From: Oerskovia flava | GTDB lineage: Bacteria > Actinomycetota > Actinomycetes > Actinomycetales > Cellulomonadaceae | Length of the DNA: 64,000 nucleotides | Assembly (NCBI RefSeq): GCF_026163685.1 | Contig: NZ_JAOXSR010000003.1 | Span: 62,001-126,000, forward strand | Reading direction: 5' to 3' | In this document: piece after piece, positions 50,749-58,661 of the stretch | Numbering within the stretch: the stretch's first letter is position 1 | How the letters are laid out: each line of letters begins with the position of its first letter | Position numbers and translations under genes: made by a program | Notes under the pieces: generated by a model | What the model saw: the letters and a program-made list of their open reading frames with translations, nothing else | What the model was told of the DNA's origin: nothing | Databases searched by the model: none

Positions 50749-50800
50749 TCGGGTGGTCGGTGGGCGTATGCCCGTCGAATCCACAACAGGGGAAGAGAAC

Positions 50801-52696
50801 ATGACTTCACGTCTCCCGCGGAAGTGGCTGCAGGTCGCCGGAATCGGTGCCGTCGCCACGGCCGTCGCGATCGTCCCGGTGGCCCCCGCTGCTGCCGACG
50901 AGCACGAGGGCCCCAAGAACGTCATCATCCTCATCGGTGACGGCATGGGCTACAACCACGTCGATGCCGCGAGCCTCTACGAGCACGGCACGTCCAACCA
51001 CCAGGTGCACGTCGACCCCGAGGCCGGCACCGTCGAGCACCTGCCGGGCACGCCCTCGCAGGTCTACGAGCACTTCCCGGTCCAGGTGGGCATGTCGACC
51101 CACGCCGCGAACGGGCGCGCCGAGTACGACCCGACCAAGGCCTGGGCCGACTTCGACTGGATCGCCTCGGGCGCCACCGACTCCGCCGCTGCCGGCACCG
51201 CGATCGCCACGGGCGTGAAGACGAACAACGGCGCGCTCGGGATCGACGTCGACGGCAACGCCGTGAAGAACGTCGCCGAGCGTGCCGCCGAGATCGGCAA
51301 GGCGACCGGTGTCGTGTCCTCGGTGCCGTTCAGCCATGCCACCCCCGCCGCGTGGGGCGCGCACAACGGGAGCCGCAACGACCTGCACGGCATCTCCGCG
51401 GAGATGCTCGCCGGCCCGCTGGACGTCATCGTCGGCGCGGGCCACCCGATGTACGACGACGGTCACCAGCCGCGCGAGACCCCGCGGTTCGACTACCTCA
51501 GCGAGAGCATGTGGAACGACCTGAACGACGGGCAGACGCCGTTCACGTTCGTCGAGGAGACCGAGGACTTCGAGGCGCTCGCCGCCGGCGAGGACGTCCC
51601 CGACCGGCTCTTCGGTCTGGTGCAGGTCGCCTCCACGCTGCAGCAGGCACGCCCGGGCGACTCGGCCGGCACCCTGCCGTTCGAGGTCGAGCAGAACGAC
51701 GTGCCGAGCCTGGCGACCCTGACCGAGGGTGCGCTCAACGTCCTCGAGCAGAACGACGAGGGCCTGTTCCTCATGGTCGAGGGCGGCGCGATCGACTGGA
51801 CCGGTCACGCCAACGAGACCACCCGCAACATCGAGGAGACGCTCGACTTCAACGACAGCGTCGAGTCGGTCGTCGAGTGGGTCGAGACCGAGAGCAGCTG
51901 GGACGAGACGCTCGTCATCGTCACGGCCGACCACGAGACCGGCTACCTCGACGGGTCGGCCTCCGACCCCACCTGGACCCCCATCACCGGGGCCAAGGGG
52001 CAGCTCCCCGACCAGAAGTGGTTCTCGGGCAACCACACGAACCAGCTCGTGCCGGTCTTCGCCAAGGGCGCGACCTCCGAGCTGCTGGAGTCCTACGCCA
52101 CGGGCGAGGACCCCGTGCGCGGCGCGTACCTCGACAACGTCGACCTCGCCCGCGTGTCGTTCGAGACCTGGGGCTACGAGGACGGCCCGGTCGAGGGCGG
52201 CATCCCGCTGCGCGCGACCGTCCCGCAGGCCGGCACGGTCGAGGGCTCGCTCACGATGAGCGTCGCCGACTTCGGCGACGGGGTCGAGCTGACCGGCGGC
52301 GCGAACGTCGGCGACCGCCTGCGCTTCACCGGTTCCCTGCCGACGGTCTCCGTCTCCGACTCCCGCTCGAACGCCCAGGCGGGTCAGGGCGGCTGGGCCG
52401 TCTCCGGCCAGGCCGGTGACCTCACGGCCGGTCCGCGCGTCCTGCACGCCGACCGCCTCGGCTGGACGCCGGGTGTGCTCACGGCCAAGCCCGGCGTCTC
52501 CGCGGGCGAGAAGGTCGCGACGTCGCTCGGCGGCGGCTCCGGCCTCGCAGCCCCCGCGGCGCTCGCCACGGCGACGTCCGACGGTCGTCTCGGCACCACC
52601 GACCTCACGGCCGACCTGGCCCTCGAGGTCCCGGTCGACACGCAGGCCGGGGAGTACGAGGGCGCCCTGACGGTCTCGCTCTTCCCGGTCGACTGA
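50801..52696 (+). CDS. Secreted alkaline phosphatase with C-terminal WxL-like domain
   Basis: A 631-residue exported phosphomonoesterase of the PhoA superfamily. After the signal peptide (ending APAAADE) come the metal site NVIILIGDGMGYNHVDAAS, the nucleophile Ser in GATDSAAAGTA (near 128), GGAIDWTGHANE and TADHETGYLDG. Residues 485-631 are a separate beta domain with two separated Trp-containing segments (GGWAVSGQ, LGWTPGVL) and LEVPVDTQAGEYEGALTVSLF, the pattern of WxL surface-attachment domains. The next gene is DUF916-like, the usual WxL partner. The ATG at 50801 has GGGGAAGAG upstream. A possible PHO box suggests phosphate-starvation control. Confidence 0.85.
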   Translation: MTSRLPRKWLQVAGIGAVATAVAIVPVAPAAADEHEGPKNVIILIGDGMGYNHVDAASLYEHGTSNHQVHVDPEAGTVEHLPGTPSQVYEHFPVQVGMSTHAANGRAEYDPTKAWADFDWIASGATDSAAAGTAIATGVKTNNGALGIDVDGNAVKNVAERAAEIGKATGVVSSVPFSHATPAAWGAHNGSRNDLHGISAEMLAGPLDVIVGAGHPMYDDGHQPRETPRFDYLSESMWNDLNDGQTPFTFVEETEDFEALAAGEDVPDRLFGLVQVASTLQQARPGDSAGTLPFEVEQNDVPSLATLTEGALNVLEQNDEGLFLMVEGGAIDWTGHANETTRNIEETLDFNDSVESVVEWVETESSWDETLVIVTADHETGYLDGSASDPTWTPITGAKGQLPDQKWFSGNHTNQLVPVFAKGATSELLESYATGEDPVRGAYLDNVDLARVSFETWGYEDGPVEGGIPLRATVPQAGTVEGSLTMSVADFGDGVELTGGANVGDRLRFTGSLPTVSVSDSRSNAQAGQGGWAVSGQAGDLTAGPRVLHADRLGWTPGVLTAKPGVSAGEKVATSLGGGSGLAAPAALATATSDGRLGTTDLTADLALEVPVDTQAGEYEGALTVSLFPVD

Positions 52697-52816
52697 CGTC
52701 GATCCCACCAGCCGACGGCGCCGGTCGCCGCGGCAGCACGGGCGCGGCGGCCGGTCAGTGATGTGTCACTGACCGGTCGTCGCGTCCGCGCGACCAGCCA
52801 CCTCCCAGGAGCTCGT

Positions 52817-53929
52817 ATGACCTCGCAGCACCACGCCGTCCGCCGTCCCGTCCGTGCTCTGGCCCTCGCCGGCGCCCTGCTCGTCGCCGCCGCGCCCGCC
52901 GCGTCCGCTCTGACGACAGCGCCCACGGCGCCCACGGTGTCGGCGAGCGCCGACGAGGACGAGCCCGCAGCCCGCACGACGTGGGCGATCGAGCCCGCCG
53001 ACGCCGACGGGCCCGACGGCCGGGTGTCGCTGCGCCACGTCGTCGAGCCCGGTGCCGAGGTCACCGACCACGTGGCCCTGCGCAACTTCAGCGAGCACGC
53101 CGTGACCTTCGACGTCTACGCGAGCGACGGCGTCGTCACCGCCGAGGGTCAGTTCGACCTCCTGCCCGCCGGGACGGACCCCGTCGACTCCGGCGCGTGG
53201 ATCTCCATCGGCGACGCCGACGGCGAGCTCGGCGCGCCGGGCGAGGCGCAGCGCGTCGAGGTCGAGCCCGAGGCCACCGTGACGCTGCCCGTCGCCGTCC
53301 GCGCCCCGGACGACGCGACCCCCGGCGACCACCCGGCCGGCATCGTTGCGTCCCCCGCGCGGGACGACGCCGGCGGGGTCGAGCTCGACACCCGCGTCGG
53401 CGCGCGGCTGCACCTGCGCGTCGCGGGTGACCTCACCCCGGCCCTCGCCGTGCAGGACGTGCAGGCCACCTACGCCCCGTCCTGGAACCCGTTCGCCCCC
53501 GGCGAGCTGCGCCTCGACTACACCCTCGCCAACACCGGCAACGTCCGCCTCGGCGGCGAGGTCACCGCCTCCAGCGCCGGCCCGTTCGGCTGGGCGGCCC
53601 GCACGGCCGACGGCACACCGCAGCGTGAGGTCCTGCCCGCGCAGGAGGCGGGCGGCGCCGTCGTGCTCGACGCCTGGCCCCTCGGACGCCTCGGCGGCGA
53701 CATCACCGCCGTGCCCCTCGTCGTCGGCGACGACGAGGTGAGCGTCCCGCTCGAACGCGCCGTCGCGCCCTACACCGCCTGGGCGCTCCCGTGGGTGCAG
53801 ATCGCGCTCCTGGCGCTCGCGGTCGGCACGGTGCTCGCCGTGCGGCAGATCCGCCGCCGCCGCGAAGCGCGCACCCAGGCCCGCATCGACGCCGCCGTCG
53901 CGGCCGCACGCCGGACCGCGCCGGCCTGA
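52817..53929 (+). CDS. DUF916-like (WxL-interacting) membrane-anchored surface protein
   Basis: A 370-residue type I membrane protein: signal peptide, extracytoplasmic Ig-like domains, one C-terminal helix (LPWVQIALLALAVGTVLAV) and a basic tail. The first domain (TTWAIEPADADGPDGRVSLRH, VTDHVALRNFSEHAVTFDVYASDG, PAGTDPVDSGAWI) matches the DUF916/WxL peptidoglycan-binding type, and the second (PSWNPFAPGELRLDYTLANTGNVRLGG) its companion domain. In Firmicutes such proteins hold WxL proteins at the wall; here it probably docks the upstream phosphatase. The ATG has AGGAG six bases upstream. Confidence 0.8.
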   Translation: MTSQHHAVRRPVRALALAGALLVAAAPAASALTTAPTAPTVSASADEDEPAARTTWAIEPADADGPDGRVSLRHVVEPGAEVTDHVALRNFSEHAVTFDVYASDGVVTAEGQFDLLPAGTDPVDSGAWISIGDADGELGAPGEAQRVEVEPEATVTLPVAVRAPDDATPGDHPAGIVASPARDDAGGVELDTRVGARLHLRVAGDLTPALAVQDVQATYAPSWNPFAPGELRLDYTLANTGNVRLGGEVTASSAGPFGWAARTADGTPQREVLPAQEAGGAVVLDAWPLGRLGGDITAVPLVVGDDEVSVPLERAVAPYTAWALPWVQIALLALAVGTVLAVRQIRRRREARTQARIDAAVAAARRTAPA

Positions 53930-54048
53930 CCCTGCGTCCCGCCCGGCTACCCGTGACCCAGCAGCGTGGCGTCTGGTGGGCGGCGCCGGTGTTCGGGAGG
54001 ATCGACCTCGCGCCGGTGTCCGCCGGCGAGGGGGCCGAGGAGGACCGG

Positions 54049-54651
54049 ATGAGGACGACGCGCGGAACGACGCGACGGGCGGGCCGGGGGCCACGGGCCC
54101 TGCTGGCCGGGCTGACCTCCCTGACCGTGGTCGCCGGGTGCGGGCTGCTGCCGAGCGACGGACTCCGTGCCGGGGACGGGAACGAGGTCTGGGGTCCTGG
54201 CGGCTCCGGCGTCGCCGTCCACGACAAGGAGCCGGGGGATGTCGTGTGGTTAGGCCTCGAGACGGTCTGCTCGCTCGACGACGAGACGCGGATCCTCCAG
54301 ATCGAGCCGGAGGTGGCCGGTGGGGAGGGGACGGTCGACTATTTCCTGCGCCCGTGGTCGCCACCCGCGGACGGCGTCGGTGCGGCGTACGAGGAGCCGA
54401 CCGGACTCGTGCCGGTCGACGGTGCGCAGGTTTCGACGCGGTGCGCGTCGGGCGACCCGGTGCCGACCCAGCTGATCGCCCGGGTCGTGCGGGAGACCGA
54501 GGACACGTTGGTGGTGTCGGGTCACCGGGTCGTGTTCCACGGCCCCGGCGGACGGCGGCACCTCGACCTGGGCATCGTCGCCGTCCTGTGCGGGGACGAC
54601 GAGACGTTCGACGACACCGAGGACTACCCCCGCGAGCTCTGCGTCCGGTGA
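54049..54651 (+). CDS. Secreted lipoprotein of unknown function
   Basis: A 200-residue lipoprotein: twin-Arg-rich start, hydrophobic LLAGLTSLTVVAGC lipobox, then a beta-rich mature domain with four Cys (TVCSLDDETRIL, STRCASGDPVP, VAVLCGDDE, RELCVR). The ATG at 54049 has GAGGAGGACC upstream, which fixes the start. Family unknown. It follows the WxL module by 119 bases but may be transcribed separately. Confidence 0.7.
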   Translation: MRTTRGTTRRAGRGPRALLAGLTSLTVVAGCGLLPSDGLRAGDGNEVWGPGGSGVAVHDKEPGDVVWLGLETVCSLDDETRILQIEPEVAGGEGTVDYFLRPWSPPADGVGAAYEEPTGLVPVDGAQVSTRCASGDPVPTQLIARVVRETEDTLVVSGHRVVFHGPGGRRHLDLGIVAVLCGDDETFDDTEDYPRELCVR

Positions 54652-54677
54652 CCCCCTCCACGCGGGACGTGCGCCAC

Positions 54678-54683
54678 TAGGCT
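54678..54683 (+). promoter_or_regulatory. -10 box TAGGCT of the hydrolase operon
   Basis: TAGGCT at 54678-54683 lies 36 bases before the ATG at 54720, which has its own GGAGGGG ribosome-binding site, so this transcript has a short leader, unlike the leaderless genes. Confidence 0.4.
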
Positions 54684-54719
54684 GACGGCGGTGAGCCGGC
54701 TCGACGCGGAGGGGTGCGC

Positions 54720-56390
54720 ATGGTGCAGATCACGGCGACGGTGGACGGTGCGGAGGGTGTCCCGGTGCCGCTGCTGTGGCTCGGTGCGGAGTCGCGCCAG
54801 CCGCGCGCGCGGGTGCTCGGTGTGCTGCCGCGCTCGGTGTTCGTCGCGCAGCCCGCGGCGATCCTGCGCGACCTCGTCGGGTTCTCGGACGTCGTCGAAC
54901 CCCCGGCCGAGGCCCTGACCGAACGCGTCGCGCGCGAGGGCGCCGCCTCGAACGCCGTGTTCGGCGAGACGCCGGAGACGTGGAGCCCGCTCGGCAGCAC
55001 CGACGTGCCCGACGGCGCGGCGGCGCGCCTCGCGGGTTGGAGCGACGGCCCGGTCGCGGCGCAGGCGGCCGACGACCCGCGGCCCGGTCTCGCGGTGGAC
55101 GTCGACGCCGGGTCGTGGACCACGGTGACGTGGCGCACGACCGACGGCACGTGGGCCACGACGACGGCGTACGCACCGGACGCGTTCGTCGCCGTCCTGC
55201 CGCCCGGGACGACCGAGGTCGCGCTCGACCTGTCCGACGACCTCGACCTCACCGACGAGGTCGATCGCGCAGCCGGTCTCGACCGTGCCGCCGACGAGGT
55301 CGCCGCGCGGTGGCGCGCGTACCTGGGGGAGGGGACGCGCGTCGTCGACGGCGAGGAGCCCGTCACGGCCGAGGACCCGGTGGTGCGGCTGCGCCTGCCG
55401 TGGACGGCGCGCGCCGGGTACGTCGTGGGCCGGCTGCTGCGGCGGTGGACGCGCGGGACGCTCACATCGCCCACCGACCCGTCGTTCCGCTTCCGGCTCG
55501 CGCGGCACACGGACTCCGCGCCCGACGTAGTCGCGGCCTGCCCCGAGCTCCACGCCGCCGACACCGCGGAGGTGATGGTCGTCGTCGCGCACGGGGTCAT
55601 GGGGTGCGCGGTCCCCGTGGCGGGCGTCGTCCACGAGGCCCTGCGGGCTGCCGGGCTGGACGTGCCCGTCGTGCGGTACGAGCACGACACGTGGCGACCG
55701 GTCGCGCACAGCGCGCATGACCTGGCCACCGGACTGCGGGCGGTCGGCGCACGGGAGGTCCTCGTCGTCGGGCACTCCCGCGGCGGGCTCCTCGCCCGCC
55801 ACGCCCAGACCCTGCTGCCCGACGACGGCCCGCACCTGCGGATCATCACGCTCGGTGCGCCGTTCGCCGGGACCCCGCTCATCGCCGCCGCCGAGCAGGG
55901 TCGCCGCGGCCTCGGGGCGGGCGTCGCGGCGCTCGCGGGGCTCGGGGGACCGGTCGTGGACATCGCGACGCAGGCCGTCCTCGGGAACCTGCGCCACCAG
56001 CTGCCCGAGGGGATCCGCGACCTGCACGAGGAGTCGAGCTTCCTCGGCCTCCTGCGGGCGCTGCCGTCGCCGACGCTGACCGCCGTCGCGGGGGAGGCCG
56101 ACCCGCAGGGCGTCGGTGACTCCTGGGGGTTCGGCGACGGCGCGTTCGCCGCGTTCTTCGACGGACCCAACGACCGCGTGGTGTCGGTGGCCTCCGCGAC
56201 AGCCGCCACCGACGCGTCCCGGGTCGTCGTCGCGTGCGACCACTCGTCCTACGCCCACGTCGACGTGGTGCGGGCGCTCGTCGTCGACGCGACCCGTGAT
56301 CTCGCGCGCGGCACGGGCGGCCCGCATCGATCAGTTTCCGACGGTCCGGACCGATCAGTTCTCGAGCAGGGAGACGTCTACCAGCCATGA
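54720..56390 (+). CDS. Alpha/beta-hydrolase (lipase-like) protein
   Basis: A 556-residue protein. The C-terminal half is an alpha/beta-hydrolase with VVVAHGVMGCA (oxyanion region), nucleophile elbow VVGHSRGGLLARHAQ, Asp in NDRVVSVASA and His in ACDHSSYAHVDV, resembling PGAP1/lipase-type hydrolases. The N-terminal half (1-290) is a soluble domain of unknown fold. No signal peptide, so it is probably cytoplasmic. The ATG at 54720 follows GGAGGGG. It overlaps the next hydrolase gene (ATGA). Confidence 0.75.
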   Translation: MVQITATVDGAEGVPVPLLWLGAESRQPRARVLGVLPRSVFVAQPAAILRDLVGFSDVVEPPAEALTERVAREGAASNAVFGETPETWSPLGSTDVPDGAAARLAGWSDGPVAAQAADDPRPGLAVDVDAGSWTTVTWRTTDGTWATTTAYAPDAFVAVLPPGTTEVALDLSDDLDLTDEVDRAAGLDRAADEVAARWRAYLGEGTRVVDGEEPVTAEDPVVRLRLPWTARAGYVVGRLLRRWTRGTLTSPTDPSFRFRLARHTDSAPDVVAACPELHAADTAEVMVVVAHGVMGCAVPVAGVVHEALRAAGLDVPVVRYEHDTWRPVAHSAHDLATGLRAVGAREVLVVGHSRGGLLARHAQTLLPDDGPHLRIITLGAPFAGTPLIAAAEQGRRGLGAGVAALAGLGGPVVDIATQAVLGNLRHQLPEGIRDLHEESSFLGLLRALPSPTLTAVAGEADPQGVGDSWGFGDGAFAAFFDGPNDRVVSVASATAATDASRVVVACDHSSYAHVDVVRALVVDATRDLARGTGGPHRSVSDGPDRSVLEQGDVYQP

Positions 56391-57250
56391 CCACGACGAC
56401 ACACACCCTCGAGGCGCCAGGCGCCGTCCTCACCTACGACGTCCACGAACCGTCGGCGCCCAGCGCGCTGACGCCCGTGGTCGTGTTCGGCTCCCCGATG
56501 GGAGCCTCCGGGTTCGCCCAGCTCGTCGAGCACCTGGGCGACCGCACCGTCATCACGTACGACCCGCGCGGCGGCGATCGCAGCACGGTCGCACCCGACG
56601 GCGAGGTGACCGTGCCGGCGCAGGCGGACGACCTGCACCGGATCGTCACCGCCCTCGGGCTCGGACCGGTCGACGCGTTCGGCTCGAGCGGCGGAGCCGT
56701 CGTCGGGCTGTCGTGGATCGAGCAGCACCCCGAGGACCTGCGCACGTTCGTCGCGCACGAGCCCCCGCTGACCGCGCAGCTCGAGGACCGCGACATGGCG
56801 GCGGCCGTGCAGGCCGACATCGTCGAGACGTACCAGCGCGAGGGGTACGGGCCCGCGATGGCGAAGTTCATCCAGCTCGTCATGTACGCCGGGCCGCTGC
56901 CCGACGACTACCTCGACCAGCCCGCGCCGGACCCGGCCATGTTCGGGCTGCCCACCGAGGACGACGGCTCGCGCGACGACCTCCTGCTCGGCAAGAACCT
57001 CGCCACCATGCCGTCGTACGAGCCCGACGCCGACGCGCTGCGCAGCACGTCCGTACGGCTCGTGCCCGCCCTCGGCAGCACGGGCGAGGGCAGCATGGCG
57101 TGGCGCGGTGGGGTCGCGCTCGCGACGATGATCGGCGTCGACCCGGTCGTCTTCCCCGGCGACCACGGCGGCTTTATGGTCAGCGAGTTCTCGCCCGACA
57201 ACGACCCGGCCGCGTTCGCCGCGACGCTGCGGGACGTCCTCGCGGGATGA
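56387..57250 (+). CDS. Alpha/beta-hydrolase family protein
   Basis: A 287-residue cytoplasmic alpha/beta-hydrolase: VVVFGSPMGASGF (oxyanion loop), ITYDPRGGDRS, nucleophile elbow AFGSSGGAVVGLSW and His in FPGDHGGFM. This is the short, lidded type often acting on esters, epoxides or halides; substrate unknown. Coupled by ATGA overlaps to genes on both sides. Confidence 0.8.
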   Translation: MTTTTHTLEAPGAVLTYDVHEPSAPSALTPVVVFGSPMGASGFAQLVEHLGDRTVITYDPRGGDRSTVAPDGEVTVPAQADDLHRIVTALGLGPVDAFGSSGGAVVGLSWIEQHPEDLRTFVAHEPPLTAQLEDRDMAAAVQADIVETYQREGYGPAMAKFIQLVMYAGPLPDDYLDQPAPDPAMFGLPTEDDGSRDDLLLGKNLATMPSYEPDADALRSTSVRLVPALGSTGEGSMAWRGGVALATMIGVDPVVFPGDHGGFMVSEFSPDNDPAAFAATLRDVLAG

Positions 57251-57831
57251 CGACGCTCGCCCAGCTGCGCAAGGCGGCGCTCGCCCTGCCCGAGGTCACC
57301 GAGGAGCCGCGGGCGGGGGCCGTCGCGTTCGTCGTGCGGGGCAAGGTGTTCGCCGCCGCGACGACCGGCGGCGTCGTCCGGCTCCATCTCGCGGCCGAGG
57401 ACGCCGCGACCGTGCGCGCCGAGCACCCGACGGCCACGCCCCTCACCCGGGCCGAGACCGTGCTCGGGGCGCAGGTGCCCCTCGCGGACGTCAACGGCCA
57501 GCAACTCAACCACTGGGTGCGGCGGGCCTGGTTCGCCCGCGCGCCGCAGCGCCTCGTCGACTCCGTCGCGGCGACCGACTCCGCCGCCCCCGGCACGGTC
57601 GGCGACCTCCCCGCCACCATCGGCGGCCCCGCCACCCAGGCCCTCGCAGGAGCGGGCTACCGGACTCTCGCGGACGTCGCGGCCGTCCCCGACGCGACCC
57701 TCCTGGCTCTCCACGGCGTCGGCCCCAAGGCCGTCCGCCTCCTCCGCGCCGCGGCCCCCCGCCGCGCCCCCGCCCCCCGCCGCGCCCCCGCCCCCCGCCG
57801 CGCCCCCGCCCCCCGCCGAGCACGAGGTTGA
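57247..57831 (+). CDS. YjbR/MmcQ-like protein fused to a helix-hairpin-helix domain
   Basis: A 194-residue protein. Residues 1-105 are a YjbR/CyaY-like domain (LRKAALALPEVTEEPR, VRGKVFAAATTGG, VNGQQLNHWVRRAWFARAP). Residues 115-165 form a DNA-binding HhH segment (AGYRTLADVAAVPDATLLALHGVGPKAVRLLRAA). The tail is a tandem RRAPAP repeat encoded by an 18-bp repeat. Third gene of the hydrolase operon (ATGA). Possibly nucleic-acid binding. Confidence 0.75.
   Translation: MTTLAQLRKAALALPEVTEEPRAGAVAFVVRGKVFAAATTGGVVRLHLAAEDAATVRAEHPTATPLTRAETVLGAQVPLADVNGQQLNHWVRRAWFARAPQRLVDSVAATDSAAPGTVGDLPATIGGPATQALAGAGYRTLADVAAVPDATLLALHGVGPKAVRLLRAAAPRRAPAPRRAPAPRRAPAPRRARG
57757..57819 (+). repeat. 18-bp in-frame tandem repeat encoding RRAPAP
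   Basis: About three copies of an 18-bp GC-only unit (CGCCGCGCCCCCGCCCCC) plus a partial unit, at the 3' end of the YjbR/HhH gene. Copy-number change would lengthen or shorten the basic tail by six residues per unit without a frameshift. Confidence 0.75.
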
Positions 57832-57909
57832 TGACACTTTGAGCGGCTTCGCGACAGCAAGGTCGTGGTCGACAGCGAGCAGAGTCGTGGTCGACGGCGG
57901 GGCGGGGCT

Positions 57910-58206
57910 GTGAGCGAGCACGTGTCCGTCCTCGACGAGCTGCTGAGCCGACGCGACGCGGTGGTCGACGTCGCAGCGCGGCACGGCGCACGCAACGTGC
58001 GGGTGTTCGGCTCGGTAGCGACGAGGACGGACACCGCCGACTCCGACGTGGATCTCCTGGTGGACCTCGACGACGGGGTCGGGCTGATGGCGCTCGGCAC
58101 GCTCCAGGTCGAGCTCGAGCAGCTCCTCGGGCGTCCTGTCGACGTCGTCCCGGCGCGGTCCTTGCGGCCTGCGGTCAGAGCGGCCCTGGTCCTGATCCCG
58201 CTCTAG
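57910..58206 (+). CDS. Minimal nucleotidyltransferase (MNT/MntA type)
   Basis: A 98-residue nucleotidyltransferase-fold protein with the signature FGSVATRTDTADSDVDLLVDL (GS-x9-DxD) and a C-terminal PVDVVPA strand. MNT proteins usually act as antitoxins that modify an adjacent HEPN RNase, but no HEPN gene lies on either side, so it may be a solitary copy. Start uncertain: GTG 57910 is preferred; GTG 57865 is in frame. An 11-bp direct repeat TCGTGGTCGAC (57863-57873 and 57885-57895) precedes it. Confidence 0.7.
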   Translation: MSEHVSVLDELLSRRDAVVDVAARHGARNVRVFGSVATRTDTADSDVDLLVDLDDGVGLMALGTLQVELEQLLGRPVDVVPARSLRPAVRAALVLIPL

Positions 58207-58661
58207 CCGAAGGCCTCGCAGGGCCTGTCCGTCGACCAACATGCGACTTTTGCTTGTGAATGACAGAACTTTCGCGCACCTGTTGACACCGCTGTCGTTG
58301 TGGGGTCTGATGTAAACAGTTGCCCCTGGAATCCACCGGGGGACCGGGACTCTGGCTCAGGGGAAGTCGGGCTCCCGGACCGACCGCCGGCGCGCACGCA
58401 TCGACGCGTGCTCCGGCTGGGCCGCACGGCCCCGGACCTCGACCCGCCGCATCGTTGCTGCGCGTGCCGAACCCCGCACCGTGTTCCACACCGTGTCCGC
58501 ACCACACCCCGCAGCGCGGGGTGTCACGTCCATGCCCTGATCTCGCCCGGCCGCCCGCACCGCGGGTGCTTCGACCCGACGACCTGCAGAACCGCGACGT
58601 CACGCACAGTCATCCAGGCGCCCTGCGCCTGTTTGGCGTGCCCGCGTCCGGAAGGAGACCT
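58207..58661 (+). promoter_or_regulatory. 455-bp non-coding leader of the multicopper oxidase gene
   Basis: No supportable gene is seen. TTGACA (58283-58288) with TCTGAT (58306-58311) 17 bp downstream is a sigma70-type promoter, giving a leader of about 340 bases. Within it ACACCCCGC (58504-58512) pairs with GCGGGGTGT (58516-58524) around AGC, a strong hairpin that could attenuate transcription. A further GC-rich dyad (CCGGGA/TCCCGG) lies near 58351-58380. The ribosome-binding site AAGGAG precedes GTG 58662. Confidence 0.45.

Noticed and set aside
58341-58400. Riboswitch in the leader of the multicopper oxidase gene
   Set aside because: The dyads are present but I cannot match the conserved core of cobalamin, TPP, SAM or other known riboswitches.
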